42,500 nt of DNA. Origin: an uncultured Clostridia bacterium (lineage in GTDB: Bacteria; Bacillota; Clostridia; TANB77; CAG-508). The translations under genes and the position numbers were made by a program. The stretch lies in the NCBI GenBank assembly GCA_944391755.1, contig CALXUT010000024.1:1-42500 (forward strand). Reading direction: 5' to 3'. The notes beneath the pieces were generated by a model that had not been told where the DNA came from, did no database searches, and saw only the letters and a program-made list of their open reading frames with translations. Within the stretch, counting starts at the first letter, position 1, and each line of letters starts with the position of its first letter. Shown here one piece after another: positions 1 to 8,483 of the stretch.

Positions 1-196
1 ATTCTATTTCAGAACAACAGATGTTACAGGTGTTATTGAATTAGCAGCTGGAACAGAAATGGTTATGCCAGGAGATAATGTATCAATGACAATCGAATTA
101 ATTACACCAATCGCTATAGAAAAAGGACTAAGATTTGCTATTCGTGAAGGTGGAAGAACAGTTGGTTCAGGAGTTGTTTCAGATATACTTGCATAA
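1..196 (+). CDS. tuf: Elongation factor Tu, C-terminal end (partial)
   Basis: The window opens inside this gene. Translating from base 2 gives 64 residues that include [36 protein letters not shown] and end in SDILA, the typical end of domain III of bacterial EF-Tu. EF-Tu is the cytoplasmic GTPase that delivers aminoacyl-tRNA to the ribosome. The GTPase domain and the start lie outside the window. It is followed after 13 bases by an intrinsic terminator, so it is the last gene of its transcript. Confidence 0.97.
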   Translation, partial: FYFRTTDVTGVIELAAGTEMVMPGDNVSMTIELITPIAIEKGLRFAIREGGRTVGSGVVSDILA

Positions 197-209
197 TTTA
201 GAATATTAG

Positions 210-238
210 AAAGGAGTTATTGCAAAATGACTCTTTTT
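210..238 (+). terminator. Intrinsic terminator after tuf
   Basis: An 11-bp stem (210-220 with 227-237, two G-T pairs) closes a 6-base loop and ends in a T-run. It lies 13 bases after the tuf stop and just before a new promoter. Confidence 0.75.
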
Positions 239-245
239 GGCGTAT

Positions 246-274
246 TTGACAAAAAAAGTAAAATATTGTATAAT
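246..274 (+). promoter_or_regulatory. SigA-type promoter for the 319-1705 gene pair
   Basis: A perfect TTGACA (246-251) and a perfect TATAAT (269-274) are separated by 17 bases. It lies between the tuf terminator and the start at 319, so the two following genes are expressed independently of tuf. Confidence 0.85.
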
Positions 275-318
275 AATTATGGATAATTATATTTTTACAA
301 AAGAAAGGAGCTTTTTTT

Positions 319-468
319 ATGGAAAAAGATAATGATAAAATTGTATTTGAAGAATATGGAATAGAATTTACGGATGATGATTTTAAAGGTGTAGACCAAG
401 ATACATTAATAAAATGTAAAAGAAAATTAAATGAACTTCTTAGAAAAATAGAAAATAAAGAATCATAG
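319..468 (+). CDS. Small acidic protein of unknown function, 49 aa
   Basis: This is a 49-residue open reading frame starting MEKDNDKIVFEEYGIEF and ending LLRKIENKES. It has a good ribosome binding site (AGAAAGGAG, 302-310, 8 bases before ATG) and sits directly behind a consensus promoter, which makes it more convincing than its length alone. The first half is rich in Asp and Glu; residues 29-46 look like an amphipathic helix with Leu/Ile spacing. There is no membrane segment or signal peptide, and I do not recognise a family. It ends 10 bases before the next start, so both are probably one transcript. A role as partner of the coiled-coil protein behind it is inference from position only. Confidence 0.7.
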   Translation: MEKDNDKIVFEEYGIEFTDDDFKGVDQDTLIKCKRKLNELLRKIENKES

Positions 469-478
469 GAGGGGAAAA

Positions 479-1705
479 ATGGCAGTGAATAAAGAAAATT
501 ATAAGAAATTAGTAGAAGGAGCTAGAGCTGAAGGAATATCTGATGAAGATATTAGAGGTTATTTAACATTAACAAAAACAGCTACGGGGAAAAATAAGGA
601 AATCTTTAATAGGTTATTACAAGAAAATAACATATGGTTAACCGATATGCTTCAAATTGAAGAAAAGCAAGTTTTTTTAGATGAAATCATGGGAAAAGAA
701 ACACCTAATCAAGAAAATAATCATAGTAAAACACTATCAGAGAAGGCAAGAACATTAATGGAGAAAATCGATTTATTATCACAAAGAATTGAACAAGAAA
801 AAAGCCCATTAAAAAGACATATCTTAGCTTTTAAAGTAAAAATGTTAATTGCAAAAATTCAAAGAGAAATCGATTTACAAAATTTAAGAGCTTCCTATGA
901 AGATAAAAGAACAGCATTATTAACAGATAAAGAAGATAGAGAAAATAGTGCAATAGATAATATAGCAATTTTAAATAGTAAGATAAAAACATTGCAAAGA
1001 GAAATGAGTGGAAATGAGGAATATGATGCAGAATCACCTTATTTCATGTATCCTAAAAACTATGTTCAGGACTCAGGTGGTGTAGAAAATTTAACTAAAA
1101 AGTTAAAAGAAAGCAAAAAAGTAGAGTCTCAACAAGCAGCAAAAAGAATAGAAGAAATGGCCATTAAAAGACAAGAACTAAATCAATTATATGAAGAATT
1201 AAAGCAAGAACAAGAAAGCTTAGAATATAGTCAAGGAGATTATGAACAGGATATGAATGATCTTGATAAAGAAGAAAAATCTTTAGTAATTAGGCAAAGA
1301 TTGAATATATTTACGAGAATAGGAGATTTCTTTAAAGGTATAGTTCAAGAAGCAAAATTATATAGAGAAGAAAAAGCTCAAATAAAAGATTTAAGAGTAA
1401 AACAAAAAGAAGACGAAAGTGTAATAGATGAAGAATTTAATAGAAAGATGCAAGAACTAAGAGAAGAACGTGAAAAAGCAAAACAGCAATTACGTGAGAG
1501 TCAAAGAGGAGAGAGAGAGAATCAACAAAATCAATTAGGGCAAGATGCAGCAGCAGATTTTAGAAAACAAATGGCTGAAATGGGAAAAACTGAACTAAAT
1601 GATTCAATTACACCACCAGAAGAAAAAACAGTAGATACTCATAGAGAGGAAGCAACACCTGCGCCAGAAGAAGCTGATAGAAATGATAGTGAAGAACTTA
1701 GATAG
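479..1705 (+). CDS. Coiled-coil protein of unknown function, 408 aa
   Basis: The ATG follows an AGGAGG site. The protein is cytoplasmic by sequence, with no signal peptide or membrane helix. Residues 1-60 form a short domain containing EGISDEDIRGYL and a conserved-looking KNKEIFNRLLQEN stretch. About 80-365 is almost entirely charged heptad-like helix rich in Glu, Lys and Gln (long coiled coil, with a break near 190-200 at ESPYFMYPKNY). The end is a disordered acidic tail (TPPEEKTVDTHREE and onward). I do not recognise a characterised family; large coiled-coil proteins can be scaffolds, or can merely resemble SMC-like proteins, and no ATPase motif is present here. It shares a promoter with the 49-aa gene and ends at its own terminator. 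Confidence 0.85.
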   Translation: MAVNKENYKKLVEGARAEGISDEDIRGYLTLTKTATGKNKEIFNRLLQENNIWLTDMLQIEEKQVFLDEIMGKETPNQENNHSKTLSEKARTLMEKIDLLSQRIEQEKSPLKRHILAFKVKMLIAKIQREIDLQNLRASYEDKRTALLTDKEDRENSAIDNIAILNSKIKTLQREMSGNEEYDAESPYFMYPKNYVQDSGGVENLTKKLKESKKVESQQAAKRIEEMAIKRQELNQLYEELKQEQESLEYSQGDYEQDMNDLDKEEKSLVIRQRLNIFTRIGDFFKGIVQEAKLYREEKAQIKDLRVKQKEDESVIDEEFNRKMQELREEREKAKQQLRESQRGERENQQNQLGQDAAADFRKQMAEMGKTELNDSITPPEEKTVDTHREEATPAPEEADRNDSEELR

Positions 1706-1716
1706 AATAAAAATAG

Positions 1717-1748
1717 AAAGAAACACTATGTGTAGTGTTTCTTTTTTT
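1717..1748 (+). terminator. Intrinsic terminator
   Basis: A perfect 12-bp stem (1717-1728 with 1733-1744) has a TGTG loop and continues into a T-run. It begins 11 bases after the coiled-coil gene stop. Confidence 0.9.
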
Positions 1749-1769
1749 GACATAAATTTAGTAAAACTA

Positions 1770-1798
1770 TTGCTTTTTTTATAAAACAATAATAAAAT
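1770..1798 (+). promoter_or_regulatory. Probable promoter of plsX
   Basis: TTGCTT (1770-1775), a 17-base spacer and TAAAAT (1793-1798) lie upstream of the plsX ribosome binding site. It is a moderate match. No obvious FapR-type palindrome was seen. Confidence 0.45.
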
Positions 1799-1836
1799 AG
1801 AACCATCTTGAATAATCATAAATAGGAGGAGACAAC

Positions 1837-2865
1837 ATGAAAATATTACTAGATGCAATGGGTGGAGATAATGCACCAGATGCTAATATAAAAGGAGCAG
1901 TAAATGCAATAAATCAAGTTAGAGCAGAAGTTGTTTTAATAGGAAAAGAAGAGATAATCAGAAAAAAAGTGAAAGAATTTTATGGAAAAGAAGTTGAAGA
2001 AATATCAGACAGATTAAAAATAAAAAATGCTACAGAAACAATAGAAATGGAAGATCAACCGACAGTGGCAATAAAACATAAAAAAGACTCATCAATGGTA
2101 GTTGGATTCAAGATGCTTAAAGAAGATGAAGGAGATGTATTTATTTCTGCAGGAAATTCAGGAGCACTATTAGCTGGAGCAACTTTATTAGTTGGAAGAA
2201 TCAAGGGGATAGATAGACCAGCATTGGCTGGGATATTGCCAGCATATAAAAGTCAGCTTTTATTAATAGATTCTGGTTCAAATACAAACTGTAAACCAAT
2301 AAATTTATTACAGTTTGCTCAAATGTCAACAATATATTTAAGAAATACTTTTAAAATTGAACATCCCGCAATAGGTTTATTAAATATAGGAACAGAAGAA
2401 ACAAAGGGAAATGACCTTGTTAAAGAAAGTTATCAATTATTAAAAGAAAAATCAGAAGAATTAAATATAAACTTTGTAGGAAATGTAGAAGGGAGAGATG
2501 CATTTTCTGGAAAAATTGATGCAATAGTAACAGATGGTTTTACAGGGAATGTATTTTTAAAGACGACAGAAGGATTAGGAAAATTTGTTAAAAAAACGTT
2601 GACAGAAAGCCTAACACAGAGTATAATATCAAAGATTTGTACGATACCATGTTTGCCTGCAATCAATAGATTCAAAAAAGTAATGGATTATAAATCATAT
2701 GGAGGGGCATTATTTTTAGGTGTGAAGAAACCAGTAGTAAAAGCTCATGGAAGCAGTGATGAAATACTTTTTGAATATACAATAAAGCAAGCAGAAAAAT
2801 TTGTAGAAAATAAAGCAGTAGATAAAATGATTGAAGAATTTGAAAAAACTAGAAAAAATAGCTGA
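1837..2865 (+). CDS. plsX: Phosphate acyltransferase PlsX
   Basis: PlsX makes acyl-phosphate from acyl-ACP and phosphate, the first step of glycerophospholipid synthesis in most Bacillota, with PlsY acting next at the membrane. The 342-residue product has the usual family length and the family N-terminus MKILLDAMGGDNAPDANIKG. Other family blocks are visible: FISAGNSGALLAGATLLVGRIKGIDRPALA, LLNIGTEETKGNDLVKESY, DAIVTDGFTGNVFLKTTEG and the C-terminal GGALFLGVKKPVVKAHG. The start has AGGAGGAG ahead of it. acpP follows behind its own promoter, a plsX-acpP order common in Bacillota; the usual fapR, fabD and fabG partners are not in between. Confidence 0.97.
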   Translation: MKILLDAMGGDNAPDANIKGAVNAINQVRAEVVLIGKEEIIRKKVKEFYGKEVEEISDRLKIKNATETIEMEDQPTVAIKHKKDSSMVVGFKMLKEDEGDVFISAGNSGALLAGATLLVGRIKGIDRPALAGILPAYKSQLLLIDSGSNTNCKPINLLQFAQMSTIYLRNTFKIEHPAIGLLNIGTEETKGNDLVKESYQLLKEKSEELNINFVGNVEGRDAFSGKIDAIVTDGFTGNVFLKTTEGLGKFVKKTLTESLTQSIISKICTIPCLPAINRFKKVMDYKSYGGALFLGVKKPVVKAHGSSDEILFEYTIKQAEKFVENKAVDKMIEEFEKTRKNS

Positions 2866-2910
2866 TTTTAGAATGGTCAGTACAAAAAATAAAAAATATT
2901 ATAAATATGC

Positions 2911-2939
2911 TTGACAAATATGTGAACATATAATATAAA
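2911..2939 (+). promoter_or_regulatory. Promoter of acpP
   Basis: A perfect TTGACA (2911-2916) and TATAAA (2934-2939) are 17 bases apart, about 50 bases before the acpP ribosome binding site. An overlapping TATAAT at 2929 would give only a 12-base spacer and is less likely. Confidence 0.75.
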
Positions 2940-3010
2940 TGGTAAAGATAGAAAATAAAATATTAAATGAAATATATCTCATTTAACACTTGAGAGGAGG
3001 TGAACTTGTT

Positions 3011-3250
3011 ATGAGTTCAGAGGAAGTTTTTGAAAAAGTAAAAGGAATAATAGTAGAACAATTAGGAGTTGCTGATACATCAGTTACAATGGAAGCATCA
3101 TTTATTGATGATTTAGGGGCAGATTCTTTAGATATAGTAGAATTAGTAATGGCTTTAGAAGAAGAATTCGATATAGAAATACCAGATGCAGATGCTGAAA
3201 AAGTTGTTACAGTAGGAGATGTTGTAGACTATATAAAAGAAAATGTATAA
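3011..3250 (+). CDS. acpP: Acyl carrier protein
   Basis: This is the 79-residue carrier that holds growing fatty acids on a 4'-phosphopantetheine arm in the cytoplasm. The attachment motif is [15 protein letters not shown] with Ser39 as the modified residue, and the protein is acidic and helical as expected. An upstream in-frame start at 2990 exists, but it overlaps the ribosome binding site GAGAGGAGGTGA (2992-3003); the ATG at 3011 lies 7 bases behind that site and gives the normal ACP length, so I chose it. It follows plsX, whose product uses acyl-ACP as substrate, and is terminated right after its stop. Confidence 0.96.
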   Translation: MSSEEVFEKVKGIIVEQLGVADTSVTMEASFIDDLGADSLDIVELVMALEEEFDIEIPDADAEKVVTVGDVVDYIKENV

Positions 3251-3255
3251 AAATA

Positions 3256-3290
3256 AGAACGAAGACAATACCTTCGTTCTATTTTTATTT
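3256..3290. terminator. Terminator between acpP and the convergent WG-repeat gene
   Basis: A perfect 9-bp stem (3256-3264 with 3272-3280) has a 7-base loop and a T-rich tail. The A-rich left flank means it could also work for the opposite-strand gene ending at 3306. Confidence 0.85.
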
Positions 3291-3305
3291 ACTAAGAAAT
3301 TCCTA

Positions 3306-4370
3306 TTATTCAATTTCAAAATATTGTTCTCTTATTCCATTATTTATCCCAACGATAACTGTAGAATTTGAAGAGCTATAATCTTGATCACTAGAATCAT
3401 AATCCAAGTCTATTCCTAGAATTTCTATAGAATCAAAATCAGGAGTAAAATCTTCATAACCAGAAGATGATAATTTAATAACTCTTTCACTTTCATTTTG
3501 AGAAATGATTAAATAATTTTTTTCATAATTTAGTGGTTCTATATTATCACATTCTGCAGGAATCAAAACAGAACCATCTAAACTAGCTAATCCATATTTA
3601 CCATTTTCTTGAAATTTTAAAACATCCTCATACCAAGTGTCGTTATTTTGATCTGTTCCAGATATAAATTCTACTGTTGTAAAATTTGGAAAAGGATTTT
3701 CTCCATATTGATCTATAAATGTTGTTATACCATCTAAGGTTACAGCAAACACATCAACTTTAGGATTGATAATGGTTATAGAATCATATATAGGGTCAAT
3801 AATTGTTTTATTAGAATATTTAATTCCATATTTTTGATTTTTATATAAAACAGAATAATTATAAGAATTAACATTTGTAGTATATAATTTTGTTAAAAAT
3901 TCTTCAATATTATATTCAGAATTAAGTCTATACATAGTTTTATTATTATTATTATCAGAGAATACTACTAAATTAGAATCTGCAACAAAAAAACTATACA
4001 TAGAATTGTCTTCCAAATAACAGATAGCAGTTGTTGGTGAATCATATCCTCTTGGATTATCAGGTTCAAATAAAGTTGCAGTACTAAGCATTTCTCTTAA
4101 TTTTTCAACTGATTCTTCATTCCTAATTGTTACGAATCTTTCAGCATATTTTGGACCATCACTAGAAGAAGAGTCTGCAACCAAAATTTTAAAGAAAGAT
4201 AGATTTGATAAAACATCTATGTCTTTTAAAGTGGATTGAGATTCATCTATTACATTTTCTGTTAATTCTGAGTCATTAGGTGAAGTATAAAAGATTGGAT
4301 AAACAATAAAACCTAATATAAAAAAAATAAAAACTATTCCAATGATTGTATATAATTTTTTCTTATCCAT
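3306..4370 (-). CDS. Membrane-anchored WG-repeat protein
   Basis: The 354-residue product begins with KKK, then one hydrophobic segment (about 7-27, ending at YPIFYTS), so the bulk is probably outside the membrane. Two WG-type repeats are visible in the second half: KYGIKYSNKTIIDPIYDSI and KYGLASLDGSVLIPAECDNI, matching the [KR]-[WY]-G ... G ... I-x-P-x-[YC]-D pattern of WG beta-repeat proteins. The region from about 40 to 160 is Ser/Asp-rich and unrecognised. Function is unknown; WG repeats are thought to be beta-structured ligand or surface modules. An AAAGGAA site precedes the ATG. The gene is read against its neighbours and splits acpP from rnc. Confidence 0.85.
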   Translation of the reverse strand: MDKKKLYTIIGIVFIFFILGFIVYPIFYTSPNDSELTENVIDESQSTLKDIDVLSNLSFFKILVADSSSSDGPKYAERFVTIRNEESVEKLREMLSTATLFEPDNPRGYDSPTTAICYLEDNSMYSFFVADSNLVVFSDNNNNKTMYRLNSEYNIEEFLTKLYTTNVNSYNYSVLYKNQKYGIKYSNKTIIDPIYDSITIINPKVDVFAVTLDGITTFIDQYGENPFPNFTTVEFISGTDQNNDTWYEDVLKFQENGKYGLASLDGSVLIPAECDNIEPLNYEKNYLIISQNESERVIKLSSSGYEDFTPDFDSIEILGIDLDYDSSDQDYSSSNSTVIVGINNGIREQYFEIE

Positions 4371-4391
4371 ATATTTTTCCTTTCAAAAGGC

Positions 4392-4421
4392 ATTATATCA
4401 CTTAAATATAGATAAATACAA
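4392..4421 (-). promoter_or_regulatory. Promoter of the WG-repeat gene
   Basis: On the minus strand, TTGTAT (4416-4421) and a perfect TATAAT (4392-4397) are 18 bases apart. It is back to back with the rnc promoter. Confidence 0.55.
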
Positions 4422-4440
4422 GTTTTTTTTGATAAAAAAC

Positions 4441-4468
4441 TTGAAAAAAATACAAAATAGTATATAAT
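4441..4468 (+). promoter_or_regulatory. Promoter of rnc
   Basis: TTGAAA (4441-4446) and TATAAT (4463-4468) have a 16-base spacer, followed by the AGGTGG ribosome binding site of rnc. Confidence 0.65.
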
Positions 4469-4495
4469 AGATTTGTAAAAATAGGTGGTGAAAAA

Positions 4496-5161
4496 ATGAA
4501 AGAATTAGAGGAAAATATTGGTTATGAATTTAAAAATAAAGAATTGTTAAAAACCGCATTAACACATACATCATATGCATATGAACATAATGTTGAAAGC
4601 AATGAAAAATTAGAATTTTTGGGAGATAGTATACTAGAATTTATATCAAGTATATTTTTATTTGAAAATTATAAAAAATTAAAAGAAGGAGAAATGACTA
4701 AAGTTAGAGCGACCGTAGTATGTGAAAATAGTTTGTATAAAGTAGCTAAAAAGCATAATTTTAGTGATTTCTTAAACTTAGGAAAATCAGAAAGATTATC
4801 GGGAGGGGATAGACCTGCAATATTAGCAGATAGTGTAGAGGCTGTGATAGCTGCTATTTATTTAGATGGAGGATTAGAACAAGCTAAAAATTTTATCATA
4901 GAAAATTTAAAAGATGAAATAGAAATAGCAAGTAAAAATGTAGGACAGAAAGACTATAAAACAGTATTACAAGAGAAATTACAAGAAAATGGAGAAGTGG
5001 AAATAAAATATACGATTTTAAATGAAACAGGACCAGATCACGACAAAACCTTTGAAGCACAAGTAGAATGTAATCATAGAAAATTAGCAACAGGAAAGGG
5101 AAAATCAAAAAAACAAGCTGAAATGGAAGCGGCAAGAAAAGCATTAGAAAATATGAAATAA
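4496..5161 (+). CDS. rnc: Ribonuclease III
   Basis: RNase III cuts double-stranded RNA in rRNA maturation and mRNA turnover. At 221 residues it is normal length. The signature NEKLEFLGDS (37-45) carries E40 and D44, and ADSVEAVIAAIYLDGG carries D112 and E115: together these are the four metal-binding acidic residues. The dsRNA-binding domain spans about 152-221 (DYKTVLQEKLQENG to KKQAEMEAARKALE). A ribosome binding site AGGTGGTG precedes ATG. The radical SAM gene starts 11 bases after the stop. smc, the usual downstream neighbour in Clostridia, is not present. Long RNA helices elsewhere in this window (28458-28531, 24408-24515) are possible substrates, by inference only. Confidence 0.97.
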   Translation: MKELEENIGYEFKNKELLKTALTHTSYAYEHNVESNEKLEFLGDSILEFISSIFLFENYKKLKEGEMTKVRATVVCENSLYKVAKKHNFSDFLNLGKSERLSGGDRPAILADSVEAVIAAIYLDGGLEQAKNFIIENLKDEIEIASKNVGQKDYKTVLQEKLQENGEVEIKYTILNETGPDHDKTFEAQVECNHRKLATGKGKSKKQAEMEAARKALENMK

Positions 5162-5172
5162 GAGGTGAGAAA

Positions 5173-6234
5173 ATGAAGAAACATTATATAATACCAATTT
5201 TTGTACCACATCTAGGATGCCCAAATGATTGCATATTTTGTAATCAAAAATCAATAAGTGGAGAGCAAAGAATGATTACAAAGGAAGATGTTAAAAAGAC
5301 GATTGATTTTTATTTGGAAAATATTAGAGATAAAGATTTAAAAAAAGAAGTTGCATTTTTTGGAGGAAGTTTTACAGGAATAGATGTCGACAAACAAGAA
5401 GAGTTTCTTCAAACAGCTTACAATTATATCAAAGAAGGAAAAATTGATAGTATAAGAATATCAACAAGACCTGACTATATAGATAGAGAAACTTTAAAAA
5501 GATTAAAAAAATATAAAGTTGAAACAATAGAACTAGGCGTACAATCAGCAAATGATTATATATTAAAACAGAGTAATAGAGGACATACTTTTCAAGATGT
5601 AAGAAAAGCTTCAAAATTAATTAGATGGTATAGATTCCAGCTAGGTCATCAAATGATGGTTGGCTTACCTGAAAGCACTAGACTTGATGAAATCAATACT
5701 GCAAAAGAACTTATAAAACTAAGACCTAAAATGGTAAGAATATATCCAGTGCTTGTTATAAAAAACACAAGATTAGAGAAAGAATATTTAAATGGAAATT
5801 ATAAACCATTAACAGTAGTACAAGCGGTAGAGACTTGCAAAGAATTAGTCAATATGTTTAATAAAAAGAAAATAGAAATCATAAGAATTGGATTGCAAAA
5901 TACAGATGAAATATCAGATCCAAACAATGAAAAAAGTGAAGTTGTAGCAGGCCCATATCATCCAGCATTTAGACAATTAGTCGAATCGGGATTATGGTAT
6001 GATATGATTGTATCTAAAATAAAACAATTAAATGTAAAAGTAAAAAAAGTGGAAGTAACGGTTAATCCATTAGATGTAAATAATGTAATCGGTCATAAAA
6101 AAGAAAATATAGAAAAACTAAAAGAAATGTATACTTTAGAATTAATCGTAAAACAAGATGAAAATATAAAACAAGGAAAGATGGAATTAAAAATTTTAGA
6201 AAAATATCCTGAGTTTTTAGAAGATTATAAATAA
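5173..6234 (+). CDS. Radical SAM protein, ELP3-like (COG1243 type)
   Basis: The N-terminus IPIFVPHLGCPNDCIFCNQ carries the CX3CX2C iron-sulfur motif (C16, C20, C23) of radical S-adenosylmethionine enzymes. FFGGSFTGI, IRISTRPDYID, TIELGVQSAND and HQMMVGLPEST are the further blocks of the ELP3-like radical SAM branch. At 353 residues it lacks the acetyltransferase domain of true Elp3, as is usual for the version found beside rnc in Clostridia. Its substrate is not established; a tRNA-related role is suggested only by similarity to Elp3. It sits in one transcript with rnc (11-base gap) and probably with the two genes behind it. Confidence 0.85.
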   Translation: MKKHYIIPIFVPHLGCPNDCIFCNQKSISGEQRMITKEDVKKTIDFYLENIRDKDLKKEVAFFGGSFTGIDVDKQEEFLQTAYNYIKEGKIDSIRISTRPDYIDRETLKRLKKYKVETIELGVQSANDYILKQSNRGHTFQDVRKASKLIRWYRFQLGHQMMVGLPESTRLDEINTAKELIKLRPKMVRIYPVLVIKNTRLEKEYLNGNYKPLTVVQAVETCKELVNMFNKKKIEIIRIGLQNTDEISDPNNEKSEVVAGPYHPAFRQLVESGLWYDMIVSKIKQLNVKVKKVEVTVNPLDVNNVIGHKKENIEKLKEMYTLELIVKQDENIKQGKMELKILEKYPEFLEDYK

Positions 6235-6245
6235 AGGGGAATTCT

Positions 6246-7157
6246 ATGAATAATAATAGAATTGTAAATGTTTTATTAATCATAATAATGATTTTAGTAG
6301 TAATAGCTTGTATAATAGGATATATGTATTTTACGCAAGAAAAAGTAGAGATAGATAATACAGAAGCAATCTTTACATTAGAAAATTATCCTAGAATAGA
6401 CGGTTCTACTGCTACTTTACCATTAGCAGAGGCATTTAAAGCAGATTTTACAGGAACAAATCTTGAAGAGGTAGAAGTAAATCATTCTAAAACACATAAT
6501 GCATATGTAAATCTTATAAATGGTGATACAGATTTAATATTAGTTACATATCCATCTGAAGATGAACAAAAATTAGCAAAAGAAAGTGGTGTAGAATTAG
6601 AAATTGTTCCAATTGTAAAAGAAGCATTTGTTTTTCTAGTAAATAAAGATAATCCTGTAGAAGATTTAACATTAGAACAAATTCAAGAGATATATACAGG
6701 AGAAATAAAAAATTGGAAAGAAGTTGGTGGAGAAAATAGCAAAATTCTTGCATATCAAAGACCAGAAAATTCAGGAAGTCAATCAGGAATGTTATCTTTA
6801 GTAATGCAAGGAAAAGAAATGATGGAACCAATCACAGAAAATGTTATATCTGGAATGACTGAGATTATTGATGTCATATCTGATTATGATAATTCGAAAG
6901 AGGCAATCGGATATTCCTATTATTATTATGCAACAACTATGTATACAAGTGATACAATAAAGTTATTAGGAGTAAACGGAGTAAAGCCAACATATGATAA
7001 TATAAAAAATGGTTTATATAACATACAAACTGCTTATTATGCCGTCATTAGAAAAGATGAACCTCAAGATAGTGATGTTAGAAAATTAGTAAATGCAATG
7101 ATATCAGAAAGAGGTCAAAATGTAGCTAAGGAGGCAGGATATGTTCAAAACGACTAA
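6246..7157 (+). CDS. PstS-like phosphate-binding domain protein, membrane-tethered
   Basis: The N-terminus has a strong hydrophobic stretch (about 6-29) containing V-I-A-C at 19-22, so it is either a lipoprotein (Cys22) or a helix-anchored protein. The rest is a periplasmic-binding-protein fold of the PstS type: YPRIDGSTATLPLAEAF, INGDTDLILVTYPSEDE, VFLVNKDNPVEDLTLEQIQEIYTGEIKNWKEVGG and YQRPENSGSQSGML are the standard ligand-site blocks. At 303 residues it is slightly short. PstS-like proteins bind phosphate for an ABC importer, but no pstCAB genes are here, so transport may not be its job. It overlaps the next gene by 17 bases, which suggests translational coupling. Confidence 0.85.
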   Translation: MNNNRIVNVLLIIIMILVVIACIIGYMYFTQEKVEIDNTEAIFTLENYPRIDGSTATLPLAEAFKADFTGTNLEEVEVNHSKTHNAYVNLINGDTDLILVTYPSEDEQKLAKESGVELEIVPIVKEAFVFLVNKDNPVEDLTLEQIQEIYTGEIKNWKEVGGENSKILAYQRPENSGSQSGMLSLVMQGKEMMEPITENVISGMTEIIDVISDYDNSKEAIGYSYYYYATTMYTSDTIKLLGVNGVKPTYDNIKNGLYNIQTAYYAVIRKDEPQDSDVRKLVNAMISERGQNVAKEAGYVQND

Positions 7158-8469
7158 AGCCAAAATAATATTCGTCATTATATTTTCTATTTTATGTATT
7201 ATCATTACAACATTATGCATAATATATAAAAATATAGAAATCGAAGAAGAAAATGTGATAGAAGAAAATGTAGAAAATCTTATTAAAGAAGAAAATATTA
7301 AAGGAATTGATCTTACAGGGAAATATAATCAAAATGATATTTTTATAGAAGAGAAAAAAGCGACAAAAGAGAAAGTGGAAGTTTCGTATTGTCAAATAAG
7401 TGGTTTAAAAAATAAAACAATAGAAAATAAAATTAATAGAGAAATAGAACAATTTGCTTTAAATTGTTATAAAGATCAAATAAAAGATTTAAATAATGTT
7501 GTAAATGTAAGTGTAAATTTAGAAAACACTGCAAATTTTGAAAATACATTATCATTTTCAGTCAGTTATTTTGCAAAAGTAAATGATAATAGTGATGATG
7601 TATATCAAAATGTTTTTGGCTTAAATTATGATTTAACAACAGGAGAAAAAATAACTTTGGAAAACATGTTTACTCCTAATGCGCCAATCGAAAATATTTT
7701 AAGAAGTTCAGCTTATTATGGTATTCTTGCAAACAAAGCAGAACTAACATTAGCAGGAGATTTAGTGGTAGAAGATTATTCTGATATAGAAGAAGAAGTT
7801 GCAGAATTTATTTATTTATATAAAATGGGTGAATTAACAGAATTTTATTATAATCCAGCAAGTATAACGATTCGTTATGATATGAATAAAATAATAGAAA
7901 TAAAAATGGTAGATTATCCAGATTATATAGCAATTTATAATAGATATGTAGCAGATGTAGATTTATATGAAGAGGATAGTGTAGGATTGAAAAATTTATA
8001 TACATTAACTACTAAAAATGTAGATTATGCAACTTACTACAATTATCAAAATGAAAAAAATTATTATATAGAAATTAACATAGTGAATGAATCAAAAAAT
8101 TCATATGCAGAAACATTAATTAATCAGAAAATCAAAGACATAGAAGCAGAAATAGAAAAAGTAAAAAAATTAGCAAAAGAAAATGAAAATACTTTTTATA
8201 TCCTAAATTATTATACATATGTTTCTTCTACACAAAATAAAGAAACAAATGAAAATCTAATATGTTTTTTAGAAAAAGGAAATTCCTATGAGATGACAGT
8301 ACATGATTTTGAAGTAAGTATAGAGCCTGTCATTTTGGAATATAATCGAAGCTTTGAAATGATGGATATTCTTGATTATGTATATGATTTTGAAAATTTA
8401 TTAAAAATAGCACCACAAGAAACATATGAATATTATCATCCAGAAACAGGAGAAAAAATTGTAATTTAA
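7141..8469 (+). CDS. Membrane-anchored extracytoplasmic protein, possible DUF3298/DUF4163-like region
   Basis: This is a 442-residue protein with an N-terminal membrane helix (about 7-28) followed by an acidic linker (IEEENVIEENVENLIKEEN). The segment around 75-190 (VEVSYCQISGLKNKTIENKINREIE, later NVFGLNYDLTTGEKITLENMF) resembles the secreted DUF4163/DUF3298 arrangement seen in RsiV- and PdaC-type proteins. That assignment is by eye and uncertain. A second similar pattern follows near 305-420. The ATG lies inside the preceding gene behind AAGGAGG (7127-7133), and the 17-base overlap ties its translation to the PstS-like protein. Both products face outside the membrane, so they may act together. 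Confidence 0.8.
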   Translation: MFKTTKAKIIFVIIFSILCIIITTLCIIYKNIEIEEENVIEENVENLIKEENIKGIDLTGKYNQNDIFIEEKKATKEKVEVSYCQISGLKNKTIENKINREIEQFALNCYKDQIKDLNNVVNVSVNLENTANFENTLSFSVSYFAKVNDNSDDVYQNVFGLNYDLTTGEKITLENMFTPNAPIENILRSSAYYGILANKAELTLAGDLVVEDYSDIEEEVAEFIYLYKMGELTEFYYNPASITIRYDMNKIIEIKMVDYPDYIAIYNRYVADVDLYEEDSVGLKNLYTLTTKNVDYATYYNYQNEKNYYIEINIVNESKNSYAETLINQKIKDIEAEIEKVKKLAKENENTFYILNYYTYVSSTQNKETNENLICFLEKGNSYEMTVHDFEVSIEPVILEYNRSFEMMDILDYVYDFENLLKIAPQETYEYYHPETGEKIVI

Positions 8470-8483
8470 AAGTTATAGTGTAT

